A stretch of 64,000 nucleotides of DNA from Mangifera indica (GCF_011075055.1 NC_058137.1:1426001-1490000); one strand, 5' to 3'. Shown: positions 1 to 13,500, numbered from the stretch's first letter. Made by a program: numbers and translations. Notes: a model not told the origin generated them from the letters alone.

Positions 1-3000
1 TAGTCCATGTGTGCTTGAAGCATCTTCGAGCTTCAACACCGAATGATGCACAAACTGAACCATTATTTCTTCAGTGGCTTTGTCTATGTCTGGGTAAGTT
101 GTGGGAAGATTTCACAGAGGCTCAAATTATTGGTCTGCGTTCAGATGCCCCACGGATATATGCTCCTCTACTCTCTGAACCGCAGCCTGAGGTTACCTTA
201 TTTCTTTGTAGTAAAGATATCTTTAACTAGTTTTTCATTTTGAATTTGCATTTTGATTTCATATCTGAATTGTTGAAACCATTATATTTCAGGTTAGGGC
301 CTCTGCTGTTTTCTCCTTAGGTACCCTGCTTGATATTGGGTTTGATTCGTGTAGAGATGGTGTTGAAGGAGATGAGGAATATGATGATGGTGAAAAGATT
401 AGAGCAGAAATTAGTATTGTTAAAGCCCTTTTAAGCGTTGTTTTAGATGGAAGCCCACTTGTCAGAGCAGAGGTTGCTGTAGGTATGTGATGCTCATAAA
501 AAATATTCTTGTGGTTGGACTTTTGATTGATTCCTAGTTTTCTCTGTGTTGGGGGTTGTGATAACATAGCCCAGTTTGTTAATATCTTGACAGCTCTGGC
601 ACGTTTTGCCTTTGGCCACAAGCAGCATCTCAAGTCAATTGCTGCCGCATATTGGAAACCTCAGTCTAGTTCTCCACTGAGTTCCTTACCTTCGTTGGCT
701 GGTATAAAAGCTACAGGAAGTGGAAATATTGTTTCATCTCAAATTGGTCCATTGTCAAGAATTGGCAATGATAACTCATCACTGGTCAGAGATGGAAGGG
801 TCTCAACCAGCAGTCCTCTTGCTAATACTGGAATTATGCATGAATCCCCAGTGTCTGATGATTCATCTCAACACTCTGATTCTGGCATCTTAAATGATGG
901 CTTCAGCAATGGGGTTGTTAATCATATAAGACCAAAACCACTAGATAATGCAATGTATTCACAATGTGTATTGGCTATGTGTACTTTAGCTGAAGATCCT
1001 TCTCCACGCATAGCAAGCCTTGGTTGTCAAGTGTTGTCTATTATAGGGATTGAGCAGGTGGTGGCAAAACCTGTTATGTCCACAGCAAGCAGTATTCGTC
1101 CTGGTGAACACACATCAGCATCTCGAACTCCTCTTGCTGGACTTGCTCGTTCATCTTCTTGGTTTGACATGAATGGAGGTAAAGTTTTCAATGCCATTGT
1201 ATTATTACTATGGGTTTTTTTGGATAACTCCAAAAGGTGATATATTAATTACTTTTTATTGTAATCAGTTATTCCTCTTTTTTTTTTTTCCTTCTAATTG
1301 GTGTCTGCTATCCTTGATACCTCCGTTTGTTTGTACTCTTAAGATTATGAACTTATTTGATACTGTTGACAGGTCATTTACCTTTAAAGTTTAGAACTCC
1401 TCCTGTAAGCCCACCTCGGCAAAGTTACTTAACAGGGATGCGAAGAGTTTACTCTTTAGAGTTCCGGCCTCACCTTGTAAATTCTCCTGATTCAGGATTA
1501 GCTGATCCACTTATAGGCCATGGGGAATCTTCTGGGGTTTCAGAACGCAGTTTACTGCCTCATTCAACTATCTACAACTGGAGTTGTGGCCACTTCTCCA
1601 AGCCACTTCTCACAGTGGCAGATGATACTCAAGAAATAATAGCTAGAAGAGAAGAGAGGGAAAAATTTGCACTGGAACACATTGCAAAATGCCAGCGCTC
1701 TTGTCGGTCTTGTGAATTATTTTCTTTTATTTTTTAATTTAACCTATGATGATTTCCATGTGTGATCTAATTAATTTTTATTGTATCAACTAGCTGTAAG
1801 CAAACTTAGCAATCCGATCGCATGCTGGGATACAAGATTTGAAAATGGTGCGAAAACTGCCTTGCTGCAACCTTTTTCACCCATTGTGGTTGCTGCTGAT
1901 GAGAATGAAAGGATTAGGTGTGTGTTGCTTCCCTCTATTTATTTGTAATTAAGTTCTATGATAAACTTTTCCATTTTATGGTGAATATAGTAAAATTTTG
2001 TGCTACTTTATGTGTTGGTGATTTCAGAATTTCAGAGAATTCCCCTTATTTTGTTCCTTGTAGTTGCAATGTGGTTGTCCAATGATTTGAATTGAGTTTT
2101 GGACAGAGTCTAGGGGACAATAATTGATCATGGATTTTTAAACAAATTTTTTCTTGTGAGTATTATATGTGTATATGTGCCACAATGAATATATATGTTG
2201 GATGAGTCTATAAGACCACCATAGCATTGATTGATTTTAGCACTTTGTGTCTGCCCTGAATGTTACTTAAAGGTTCATGATTCACTTAAATTTGATTGCC
2301 GTGCTTTATTTGATGTAATTATATGGATCCCAATTTTCATGCAATTGCAATTCCATTAAAAGCTTTTTTTGAGTACTAATTATTTGATTTTCTTTATTCT
2401 CAGGGTATGGAATTATGAGGGAGATACCCTCCTCAATGGTTTTGATAATCATAGCTTTCCTGATAAAGGAATTTCTAAGCTCTGCCTTGTGAATGAGCTT
2501 GATGATAGCCTGCTTCTTGTTGCTTCAAGTAATATTCTTTCCAGACTTGTTGGATTAGTTGCCTTGTTTGCTTTCATAGGTCTTTTGATTGCATTATTGT
2601 GTTTCACTATAATTCTAATATTTACATCTATTTGTTGTAGGCAATGGAAATATTCGGATTTGGAAAGACTATACTATTAAGGATAGCCAGAAGCTGGTTA
2701 CTGCATTCTCTGCAATCCAAGGTCACAAACCTGGTGTGCGATATTTGAATGCTGTTGTGGACTGGCAACAGCAGTCTGGATATCTGGTACATGTTCATTA
2801 CGTGATGTGATAGGTGAGGACTGTTTAAATGCTTAAAACATTGAAACCGTTACTTTTCTCTGATTAGTATGCCTCTGGAGAGATATCATACATTATGCTT
2901 TGGGACCTGGACAAAGAGCAGCTTGTTAATTCCATTCCTTCATCATCAGATTGCAGCATCTCAGCATTGGTAAGTTGACATATGCCCACCCATGCCTTAG

Positions 3001-4136
3001 TCGTATAGTGTAGCTAAACTCGTTTTTATCCGTCCAAGAGGTTAAAGAATTTTTTTCTTTGATAGTTAAGTAAATGGCTGAAGAGAACTAAACAAGAACT
3101 TAATGGTCATTTGAAGTTGAAACAGAATTTGTTCCTCAAACACTTTTAGTCAGTTCTTGTTTGTTTTTAGTCTGTTATGTGTTATTCTTTGCTGACTTTT
3201 TGTTTTCTTTGTCTACTTTCTACTCTTCAATTTGCAGTCTGCTTCTCAAGTTCACGGGGGTCAAGTAGCTGCTGGTTTCACGGATGGTGCTGTCCGACTT
3301 TATGATGTTCGAATGCCTCAAATGTAAGCATTATACATTTTGTCTGTTAATATTCTTATTTGTTCACTTAGACAGGCAGGTTGCTTGATCATTTTTGGCC
3401 ATTTTGCATTATCATTATAAGTTCATAACCACCAAAATTTTATTTTGTAATTATACTTGCCTTTTATGTAATTTTTCAAATGAAACTAGATCAGCAATAG
3501 ACATGTTTCGTTTATGCCTCTTTTCTCTAACCATATGATATTCCCACTTTGTTCACACTTTCTGTTATTTTGACTGTTGTCTTAACTTTTTGTTTCTTAG
3601 GCTTGTCTGTACATCTCGGCCACATATTCGGCCTCATACTCAGCAAATAGAAAGAGTTGTGGGTGTCAGCTTTCAGCCTGGGCTTGATCCAGGAAAGGTA
3701 AATAGCACATCAAAGTGTTACATCTCTGTTCAGATGACTCTGCTATGTTATAACCATATCCTTGTTCTTGAATTCAAGTTTCGCTCATGTAATTCACATT
3801 TTTCTTTTCTTTCAGATTGTCAGTGCATCTCAGGCTGGGGATATCGAATTTCTTGACATCAGAAACAACAGCAATACTTACCTCACAATTGATGCTCACA
3901 GGGGCTCATTGACAGCTTTAGCTGTACATAGACATGCCCCAATTGTTGCCAGTGGCTCAGCAAAACAGTTGATCAAAGTTTTCAGTCTGGAGGGTGAACA
4001 ACTAGGCTCCATCAGGTATCACCATCCTAGCTTTATGGCCCAGAAGATTGGTTCCGTAGGCTGCCTCACCTTCCATCCCTATAAAGTGCTGCTTGCTGCT
4101 GGTGCAGCAGATGCTTGTGTGTCTATTCATTCTTGA
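1..4136 (+). CDS. RAPTOR1: RAPTOR, regulatory-associated protein of TOR (3' part of gene, 11 exons)
   Basis: Scaffold subunit of TOR complex 1 that presents substrates to TOR kinase in the cytosol. The gene is cut by the left edge; exons end and restart with GT-AG and consistent phase: <1-191, 293-482, 594-1178, 1373-1702, 1794-1917, 2404-2528, 2641-2786, 2868-2969, 3238-3323, 3601-3697, 3816-4136. They give about 762 residues against roughly 1,340 for the plant family, so the N-terminal caspase-like (RNC) domain lies outside. The HEAT-type end ([18 protein letters not shown]), a Ser-rich linker ([13 protein letters not shown]) and the seven-bladed WD40 region ([54 protein letters not shown]) match Arabidopsis RAPTOR1B closely from memory. 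The protein ends VSIHS, a few residues shorter than my memory of RAPTOR1B. The donor after exon 4 (GTCGGT) is weak, but frame and homology support it. Confidence 0.95.
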
Positions 4137-5033
4137 TGATAGATTGGAGCATATACTGGCTATTGTTTTCAAATATCCGAATGGCAGTAAGTGCAAGAAG
4201 ATTCAGAATTATAGTAATTGATTCTAGTCATCAAAAGGGAGATAATCTGCCACCTCAATCACCATTGCCTGTTGATACATCTGGAAAAATATTTGTCGGG
4301 CAAGTTCCGGTAAATTGTATGCTATACATTCATTAGCCGCCGGTGTAGAGTCCGACTTGGGTTAGAAATCCTGCATCAGGGGGCTTTGGCAAATAATTTT
4401 GTCATATAGGTAAATGCATGTAAATAGTTTTTTTCTTTAACCCTTTTTATCTTTTCTACCATTTTGGGTGTGTCCATTGGCCTATTTGTAAAAACAGCAC
4501 GCTTTTCATTAATCATAATGTAAGTGTTGGAGACATGGTTAACTGTCCCCGGAAATGTGGGGTACTCAGCCTTGTCACGAATCCTGTGTTGTGTTGAAAT
4601 TCTGTATCAATTGGGCATTTGATTAAGAATTTCAACATAAGAGATCAAATGTAGCTTCTCCCAGTTTTTGCCATCATGTTGCTTCTGAAGCGAAAATAGA
4701 GCAGGCCAGAAAGGCGTTGATATGATTAATAACTTAGAAGGTTAAAATCCATCCCATTTCTAGGCAGAAAGCGAAAAACTCAGCATAATTATCAAAAGCA
4801 TTGAACGCCAGGATAGTGTGCAGATTTCTTCGACCAAAATGGCCATAACAATAAAAGCTAAATTGAAAAGGTTGCAAATGGCGACTGTCAATCAATCTCA
4901 AGGAAACTATGACAGCTGATCCGAAGATCTTCAAATACATTCCAAATCCAAACTAAAAAAGGGAAAAAATCACATCCATCATATTCACATGAATATACCC
5001 TGTTAACGTAAAAGCTGTACTCACAACATATCG
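4137..5033. other. Convergent 3' flanks of RAPTOR and TOL
   Basis: No coding signal is seen here. The stretch must contain both 3' UTRs, because RAPTOR ends at 4136 on the plus strand and the TOL gene ends at 5034 on the minus strand. T-rich downstream elements lie near 4420-4470. Transcripts from the two genes could overlap at their 3' ends, but the sequence cannot show this. Confidence 0.5.
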
Positions 5034-8000
5034 TCACTTCCTTCCACCCACCATACCTTGGCCAGAAGTTCCTGTCAAGCTAGGCGATGTGCTACTAGTC
5101 ATCTTCAGCCTTCCATCTGCATTGCCAAGAACATTCAAATCTTCAAACAATCTATACGAGGGTATAAAGGGCTTCTGTGCTGCTGTTGGTGCAGGATTCC
5201 CATAAGCTGACGCGGCCCTACCATCTCCAGTTACAGGTGAACCATTGATCGCTCTTGCGGGGTATGAGTTATTTTGCTGCAAGGTTCTAGCCCCTCGCAT
5301 GGGTGTATATGATCCAGGTGTATTGGTCTGGGGAGTTGAGACAGTATTGTTCGTGGTAGAGTAGTGATTCTGGTTGTTAAAATAACCCGGGGTGGTAGCC
5401 CAAGGCGGGGGAGGGTAGGCAGATGAATATTGAGGATACAAGGGCTGTGATTGCACCTGGTATTGGGGTTGTACTTGTGGCAGTGGTTGTGGTTGTGGTT
5501 CTGGTTTAGGTTGAGGCCGAGCCCATGGGGCAACATAATTGTTGTGGGGTACCTGCCCTTGAGATCCAGGATAAGTTGGTGATGTGTAAGGATAGCCTTG
5601 AGTGTTGAGGGAAGCACGTATGTGCGGTGGGGTTTGGTTAGAGGCTGACGGCGTTTCAGGGGCCTGTAGAGTAGTTGATGTATTTGACAAGGTAATACTC
5701 AAAAGATCGATCATGTCCTGCTCTTTTGTAGTCCTCACAGGTGCAGGTGGATCAGGCAGAGCCAAAGCATTGCAAGGATTAGCAGTTGAGGCTGTGGGCA
5801 TTGATGAAGTTGTGTTGCTATTCTCCACCAGCACAAGAGCCCCAGCAGTTTCTGCAGATGAACTCTGAGATGGCACAGGCTGTGACTTGGAATGCCTACA
5901 CGGTAACAAAATGACAAAAAGCAAAATGATTATCTTAAGTAAAGCGAATCTACAACATCAACAAGAAGAGAAGAGAGTGGTTATAAATGTTAGCCCTTTT
6001 TTAAACAAAAAAAAAAAGGAAAAAATGATAACCAGTAAATCTCCTAAGTTAATGACCTTGTGTAGAAACCAAGTCCTCACTACAATTTTAAGGAAGCAAG
6101 ACACTTGTGGCCTTCTGCCAGCCAAGTGACTTTCAACAAGAACTAATAGGACCAAACTACAAGCCTGAACACATAACTAAACCTTCTCCAAGCCAGATTA
6201 CACTTTGGCAAACCAACTTCTACTGGCATCATCATACCTAGCAAAATTTGCTTGGCTATGAATGATCTAATAATTCTACCAGGTAAGCTCTCCCAGCCAG
6301 ATCCTAATGAATGATACTGAATCATACCACTTATGCCAGTATTGTTAAATATAGACATCTTGTACCATTTGTAAGATCTTGTGGGAAAAAAAAAAACGGA
6401 AAAAGATGAACTGATTAATCTTGAACAACCTTCGTGCTAGCAGGGCAAAATCGTCTTCCTCCTCTTCTTCTTCATTGATTAGGCTCTTTGTCACAGTAGC
6501 AACTGGTGCAGGAGGAGTACCGTTGGGCCTTGGGCTGGAGTCACCTATTTCAGTTGATTTGACGCTGGAGAAAGATATTTCGGTTGGTTTAGGACTCAAA
6601 TTTGTTCCTTGAGCAGGAAGAGGGGATCCAGATCCTTGAATTGGAAGAGGGGTACCAGATGCTATAGCATCATGTTTTGCAAGCAAGGTCTGCAGACTGT
6701 CATTTAACTCAAGACCACGACCAAGAAGTTCTTCGTTGCTGTTAAATAGGCAAGAAAAAATGTTTTAGATAAGTACACAAGGGGAATGTACTACTAACAT
6801 ATTGAGAGACAGAAGAAAGTAAATACTACAACCAAACCTGATTACACACACTTTAGTGACTAAATCTAAGGATAAATGAAGAGCACCATGCAAGAAACCA
6901 TTAATGCATTGATTGGAATACTTTTGGTGAGAACTAACCTTGTTGTACTAAGCATCTGCATTAGCTTTTTTGAATTAGAACGACACTGATTGACAAGATC
7001 AACAATCACCTCGTCTTTTACTGCCTGCATTTAGTAACCAGAAAACAGTTAAAAGATCTTACTCCTATGTATAACAATTTAGAAACCCTCATTTCACATA
7101 CCTGACGGTCACTAGGGTTCACAGCTTGCAGCATGTCACTTAAGAGTTCCATAACAGCCCGCATTGAATCCAAGCTTGACAAACTAAACGGTTAAGAAAG
7201 ATATCAGCTACAAAGATAGTTTAAGAACAAAATATTAAAAAAATGCAGAAAAAAACTTCAAGAAGATTGTAAAATACAAGCAACAAGAAAGGATGGATTG
7301 CAATAGTGTGAGCAAGCCAATAAATTCCTGACCTTAAACTTTCTACTTCAGATGCCATGGTTTCATCAAGCCTTCTAGAGGAGCTACTTGGCATTCCAAA
7401 ACCTGCTTGGGCAGGTCCAAGGGAGTGATGTGTAACAGGTGGAGTAAATATTGGAGCAGCATCTGGGGAACGTTTGGGAAATTGTACTCCAGAACGCTGC
7501 CAGGGTGCAATAATCAGAAATTCCAGTTATAAGAAATCAATTGCCTCCAAACATATAGTGATAGATGGAATGTCAGTATCAAAAACAAAGTAACAATATC
7601 CTTCAGTAAATGAAGAAAATTAGGGGTGAAAGTATCAAAGGCAATCGATACAACTGCACTCTCTTGAACAACAGATTAATCATTATCAACTAAATCTTGG
7701 GAAGGGACAATTCTCTCATCTTTAGGAGGCCAAATTTACAAGAGACTTAAATTGACTATATGACACTTTATGCTTACCCTTAATTCCTCGTACGCCCAAT
7801 AGTACTGAGGATGCTTTCCTCCACTTCCACCAAATGCTTCCTGCCAAGAATCTAACAAAACCAAGATTTTATCCCTCACCTGCATATCTGCCTGCAAAAC
7901 ACATCAAGATATGTGATTTAAAAACCCCAAACAGACATAGCTGCTAGTATAACAGACTGAAAATTCCATGCAATATATGAAGGTAGTGGACACAAGAACA

Positions 8001-9580
8001 GAGAGAACTGGCACCAATGTGTCTCTCCAAAATCCAATTATATTCACTTCCTCAAAAACAAAACCTCCATAAACACTACTGGAAATTTATCACATCATTT
8101 CCACTAATTCAATGACTTTTTTTAGGAACTTGAACAATTCTTACAATCTTCTAAATGCAATTTCTGTTCACTTCGTTCAAGTGGACAAAACTTAAAATAC
8201 CATCCCTAAAAGGCCATGATGCAGGCTCTAAGTCTCGGATTCTAAGAAACACAGAGGCCTATTACAGGTACATAAAATATTTGCTTCTACCAAAGGCAGG
8301 GATTACTATTAGATTGCCTTCATGTGGTGCGGTTACAAAGGAAACAAGTGCACGGCGAATCACATAGCTGATTCTACACAACTTATCAAACATCTCTTCC
8401 ACTATACTGAAAGAAAAGCTCAACAATGGATGTGAAGCTAACAAATTATTACATGCATACAAATATAGAAATATCAAGATTAAGATGACATCTATCCAGT
8501 CCAACCTCTTTATGGTTGATCAGAAAAATAAACAACAAAACTACAACACGAATTTAAATTTAACTGCCATGCATTTTGTGCTATAGTACATGTGAATTAA
8601 AGAGTTACCTTCTTCCTCACAATTTTGACCATCTCCCCCAATACATTTCTCTCCGCAATTTGAAAATGAACAAAATCACCACAATTCTTCACCATCGTTT
8701 CTAACAGCTATAAAATAGATATGGCACACAGTTGATCAGTACTAATTCCACCTCCCAAACAGATGAATTGGGGCTAAAAAAAAAAAGGAATTTAACGGAG
8801 AAGAAAACAAGGACTAGACCAGTGAAGCTTAAAGATTCCAAGTCAACAAACACCAAAACGGTCGCTATAAGAATTACCGTCAAAGCAAGAAATTGCACTT
8901 TGCCGTTCTTGTGCTGTAACCTTTTCTTCACTGCTTTTACAACATCTTTTGCCTGCCTGAACAAATCAACAAAAACTCATCAATGGATACACAAAAACAG
9001 TTTTTATTAAAAGAAAAACACGGACATAGAGCTGAAGGAGTCATCTCCTTTTTCCTGAACGGAAGAATACTTTTACAGTGAAGCTTCATGTTTAAATAAA
9101 ATAAAATCTACACAAACCGAAAAATTTTTGTTCCTTCAATTTATAGTTTACACACTTTCAACCTGTAAATCCTCTGACTCATCAATCATAATTGAGAAAA
9201 CAAAAAAAAAAAATTCAATAAACAACATAAGTCAACCAAAATCTTTAACATCGGTCTTCAACATCATCATAAAACGGTGAGAATAACCAAAAACAAACAG
9301 CTAATAAAAGCAAAACAATCAACAGATGCATTATAATAATCATGAACATCAACCAAAACAATTTTGTTCTTTATTTCCTAAAAATTTGTCAACAAAACCC
9401 TAGGATATAAACAATATAAAATGAAATAAAATCAAAACCGTTATGAATCATTTACCACTGATGAGAATTGATTGAATCACAGATATCGATGTTCATAGTC
9501 CAATCAGGACTCAACAAAAGCTCGCTCGTCGCCTTCTCCACAGCAACTGTAGCTGAAGTCGAAGATAAAGACGAAATCAT
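5034..9580 (-). CDS. TOL6: TOM1-like protein (TOL), VHS-GAT ubiquitin-binding endosomal sorting protein
   Basis: TOL proteins bind ubiquitinated plasma-membrane cargo (for example PIN2) and pass it to ESCRT for vacuolar degradation; they act as the plant ESCRT-0 substitute. Nine exons were assembled with GT-AG borders and unbroken phase: 9456-9580, 8878-8956, 8609-8707, 7778-7891, 7333-7496, 7102-7183, 6939-7024, 6430-6738, 5034-5895, giving 639 residues. The VHS domain covers about residues 10-139 ([19 protein letters not shown], then [11 protein letters not shown]). The GAT helical bundle covers about 180-265 ([28 protein letters not shown]). The motif DDFALLARR follows near 345-353. The C-terminal half is P/Q/N-rich and ends with [12 protein letters not shown] and GMVGGRK, typical of the TOL6/TOL9 branch. 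The choice of TOL6 over a sister paralogue rests on neighbouring PPR and SCAR genes and is tentative. The start ATG at 9580 opens a family-like N terminus. Confidence 0.93.
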
Positions 9581-11596
9581 TTTCTCTCTGTTTCTCTTCT
9601 CCTCTCCTCAAATTTTCAGATAATTCAAACACGAAAAAGAAACTTTCCTCGTCTTTGTTTGGTTACTATGAAAATTTCACCCAAAATACTCTCTCAATTT
9701 CTAGGAAAATACACCGTCATCATAGCTAGTTTCATCTTAGAAATCTCTATTTATTTGTTTTCTCTCTCTCGAAAAACTTTTTATTATTTATTTATTTATC
9801 TATTTTGTAACTGATTCTCTCATTTATTTCCTTTGCGGAAACTTCGTTTTTTCATAGCTTTCTTTTTCTGTCATAATAATCCCAGTTTTGGCGTGCCTTT
9901 TTCCAAGGCTTAAACATCCACGCGCTCACCCACAACGTAAAATCACGCACCAATGAAAAAACATCACGAGCTGGGATTAGTTAGAACCATCCACGTGGAG
10001 AGAGTAAGATAAATGTGTACTCGGGGGCATATCTGTCTTTTGAAGCTGGAAAATGAATTTTAGAAAAAGAAAATAAATAAAATAATAATAATAATAATAA
10101 AGGGCGGTAAAAAGTCGTAGTGGAATATGGAATTGAGTGGACAAAAAGATAATTAAAAAGTCACAGTCGGGGCCGGCAATGTCTGTTTTATTAGGAAGAG
10201 TTGCAGTTTTGTCATATGGGCCGAGGCTACTACTAACAAATTTATTGATATTGTCAAATATATCCTTTGGTAGCAGTCTATAATACAAACCGCTTAGCTT
10301 ATTATTTTGACATTATTTGGTAAGATTCCTTTTCTTGGTTCAACACAAAAATAATTACGTTAATTATTTATTTATTTCCCACCGGAATTTGCATGAAACG
10401 ATATTTTTCGTTTTTATAAAGTTCAGTAAAGAAACAAAAAAAATTCGGTCTTTCTTTACTAAAATTAAAAAAAAAACAGAATTTTCAAATTTAGTTAATA
10501 ATTCTAAAAATTAAAAATTAATGATTTAATGATAAAATTAGGCTTTGACGGGCAAAAACCGGTCTAATTGTAAGATTATATTTAAATTCCAATCATTGAA
10601 AAGATGAAGTTTGAATGAGAAATAACTAAGAAAAATTTTAGTTAAATAGAAAGTTGAAATTGAAGCATGAAAGTTCATAGTTGTTGTTTGAAGCTTGTGT
10701 GTGCAATGGTGGTTTAGGTCAGCCCTCACGATTGGCAAAAGTTGCGAGAGTAGCGTTTAAAAGGGAGTTGGTGAATTTGGAAGTGACAACTGCTAAGTGT
10801 GAGGGTGTGAATCACGTCTTTGGGCGTCAGGTTTGATGACGACTATTTATAATTAACGTTTGAGCTTACATAAATGGTGACAAGATTCTTAACAACTTTT
10901 TTCCCTTTTCAATTTCATACAATAATGAGGTCAAACTTTTTAATTTGATAAAATCAAACATGTGTAACCAAATTACAATCGATCAGTGTTACAAGTAAAG
11001 ACGAAACAATAAGATAGACCACCAACACATCTCTTTAGGGTTTTTTTAAGGTTAAAAAATAATTTGTTTAAATTATTTAAGAAAACAATTAATAATATAT
11101 CATATAAAGTGAAAAAAACATTATTTAATATCTAAAACTAATATTTTAATTTAATAAATGTGTCAAATAATTTTTTTAAATTTAAATAATGAAAAATCAT
11201 CTCTTTAATTCAAGTTTAACTGAAAAATAGTGATTAATTCCTAGTTATTTTAGATAAATTATATAGATAAAATTTTATTGCATAAATATATCGATAATAT
11301 TGTACATTACATTACACATCTTATATACCATGATCATATGATATCTATATTAGAGTTGATAATTTTTAATATGATTTATTAATTTGATACAACATAATAC
11401 AAAAAAAGTCAAATTAGGGTTAAGATCTCTTGCACGAAATTTATTTGGAGTCAACACGATATGACTTAAAATTAAATTGGATAGTGTTAGGGTTCACATA
11501 AAAATAACTCGATACGATTTGAATATTTTAGAAAAATATTATTTTAATATAATTTTTCAGAGATATAGAAATATTGAAAAAAAATATTAACAATAG
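9581..11596. other. TOL promoter/5' UTR and AT-rich intergenic DNA
   Basis: The first 250 bases upstream of the TOL start are CT/GA-rich (TCTCTCTCTCG runs near 9761-9775), as is common in plant leaders. A CACGTGG G-box-like site lies at about 9992. From 10050 on the DNA is AT-rich with short AAT runs (10081-10099) and degenerate transposon-like sequence. An ORF-like stretch near 10540-10740 has no recognisable product. No gene is supported. Confidence 0.5.
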
Positions 11597-11605
11597 TAGA
11601 AATAT
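11597..11605. repeat. Left 9-bp target-site duplication (TAGAAATAT)
   Basis: TAGAAATAT lies directly before the first GGCC of the fold-back element and is repeated exactly at 12462-12470 after its last GGCC. A 9-bp duplication is the usual footprint of Mutator-superfamily transposition. Confidence 0.9.
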
Positions 11606-12461
11606 GGCCAAACAACTATTTCCCACCCAAGGTTTGATGTTTTCTCAAAAGTCTCCCCTTTAACTATGGAAACACCAAACACCCACCTATGACCGGTTAG
11701 ATTTAACCAAACCCTAATGGTGGTAGGGGTAAAATCGTTATTTTTGCTATAATATTAAAAATAAACTAAAATAGAATCTAATTTTGCCCCCCTAAACTTT
11801 AAAAACTAAAATTTTCCCCCAGCCTAAGTTTTAAAAAATGGTAGTTTCACCCTAAGGTTTGATTTTGAAATCTTCGGCGACCGTTCTGGCTCCATTGCCG
11901 ACGGCCTCTCCCTCCCGAAACAGTCTCTCCTTCCAGCGAACGTTTTCCTCCCATTTGGAGGCTCGATCGACGTCGGCTTCGCCTTGAGAGACGAAGCCAA
12001 TGCCGTCGTCTTCCCAGAAGGAGACCTCTGGGAAGACGACCGTCTTCCCAGACGAAGATGACGGCGTCGGCTTCGTTTGGGGAGACAAAGAACTTCGTCT
12101 TCCCCGACGAAGTTCTTCGTCTCCCAAGGCGAAGCCGACGCCGATCGAGCCTCCAAATGGGAGGAAAACGTTCGTCGGAAGGAGAGGCTGCTTCGGGAGG
12201 GAGAGGTCGTCAACAATGGAGCCGGAACGGTCGTCGGAGATTTCAAAACCAAACCCTAGGGTGAAACTGTCATTTTTTAAAACTTAAGCTGGGGGAAAAT
12301 TTTAGTTTTTAAAGATTAGGGGGCCAAAAAGAGATAAAATTTTTAGGCGTTAGGGTTTGGTTAAATCTAACCGGCCATGGGTGGGTATTTGGTGTTTCCA
12401 TAGTTAAAGGGGGGACTTTTGAGAAAACATCAAACCTTGGGTGGGAAATAGTCGTTTGGCC
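11606..12461. mobile_element. Fold-back Mutator-like DNA element (non-autonomous), 856 bp
   Basis: The two ends are inverted copies. The left end begins GGCCAAACAACTATTTCCCA and the right end, read on the minus strand, begins GGCCAAACGACTATTTCCCA. Complementarity continues through the AAACACCAAACACCCACC segment, the AAATCTAACC/GGTTAGATTT segment, and a GC-rich core (arms about 11870-12000 and 12120-12260). Almost the whole element can therefore fold on itself. Exact 9-bp repeats flank it, which with long terminal inverted repeats points to the Mutator superfamily. No transposase is present, so movement would need help from elsewhere. Open frames on both strands inside the core are by-products of its GC-rich palindromic composition. 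Between-arm mismatches are modest, which suggests fairly recent insertion. Confidence 0.9.
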
Positions 12462-12470
12462 TAGAAATAT
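12462..12470. repeat. Right 9-bp target-site duplication (TAGAAATAT)
   Basis: Exact copy of the nine bases at 11597-11605, directly after the right terminus (GTTTGGCC) of the fold-back element. Confidence 0.9.
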
Positions 12471-13254
12471 TTATATATTATATATAGTTATATATTTATA
12501 TAATTGTAATTACTTATATTATTTTTATTTTATTATTAAATAGTAAAAATATAACTTACTTAATCAAATTATTAAGGTGTTTTAAAGATTTTAATATGTA
12601 ATTTTTGGTCTATTTATAAATAAGATAAAATATTATATTATGTGTTTTATTAATAGTAAATTAGGATAATTTAATAAAAAAATAAAAACGTTGAAAACTC
12701 TTTAAAGAGTGAAAATAATAGATAATTTTAAATTAATTTGAATTAAATCAGATTAATTCAAATATTTAAGAGTTATATTAGAATTAAAATTTTTGGACAA
12801 AAAACTAATTTAAATTAAATTAAAATTAAAATTCTCTGAAATAAAATTTAAACTAATACCATAAAAATATGATTCCACGAAACAAACTGTCAGCCCAAAC
12901 GGTATTACGTTAGACTATAAATATATTAATATGCGTTAATCTCATAGGGCAGAAAAGTATTTAGAAGTTAAGACACGTAGCCATAAAATATATATGAGTT
13001 GGAGTCAGCTTAACCAAAATCTTATTAAATATTTGATGTTAATATATGTGGCATCTTAATAATTTTCCACCATTGAGTAAATTAGTGGACAAGGGTGGCT
13101 AGTTGTTGGAGGCGTAGAGCTTTGACTAGGAGCAATGTGACACGACCCTAATTATTTTAAAAAGGGCCAATCACTAATTTCCACAGAAACTTTGATACCA
13201 TGACATTCCTGTCTCCTAAGTTTAAAAAGTCCATTTATCTACCTATTATTCATT

Positions 13255-13400
13255 TATATTAATAAAAAAATAATATTATATATATCTATTTTAAATATAT
13301 AAATTGATATATTATTATATAATCAAGTATTATTTTATTTTTAATTTAAAATTATTTAATTATAAAATAATATATATCAAATATATACGTATTTGTCTAC
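13255..13400. repeat. AT-rich MITE-like family, copy 1
   Basis: Contains the core order TATTATATAATCAAGTATTA, TTTTTAATTTAAAATTATTT, ATATATCAAATATATA. The same order recurs at 42840-43005, 48690-48870 and, inverted, at 53330-53470. The shared order and length beyond simple AT bias indicate a dispersed repeat family rather than chance. Confidence 0.65.
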
Positions 13401-13500
13401 TGAAAGTAGATACATAAATATTATTATTAATAAAAAAACATTGAGTTTAAGAAAAGAAAATAGTTTCCTTTTTCTTTTTTTTTTCTTTTTTTTTTCTTAC

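Noticed and set aside
12000..12287. Overlapping open frames on both strands in the GC-rich core of the fold-back element
   Set aside because: They arise from palindromic GC-rich DNA. The two strands give similar Ser/Arg-rich peptides, and no family or start context is present.
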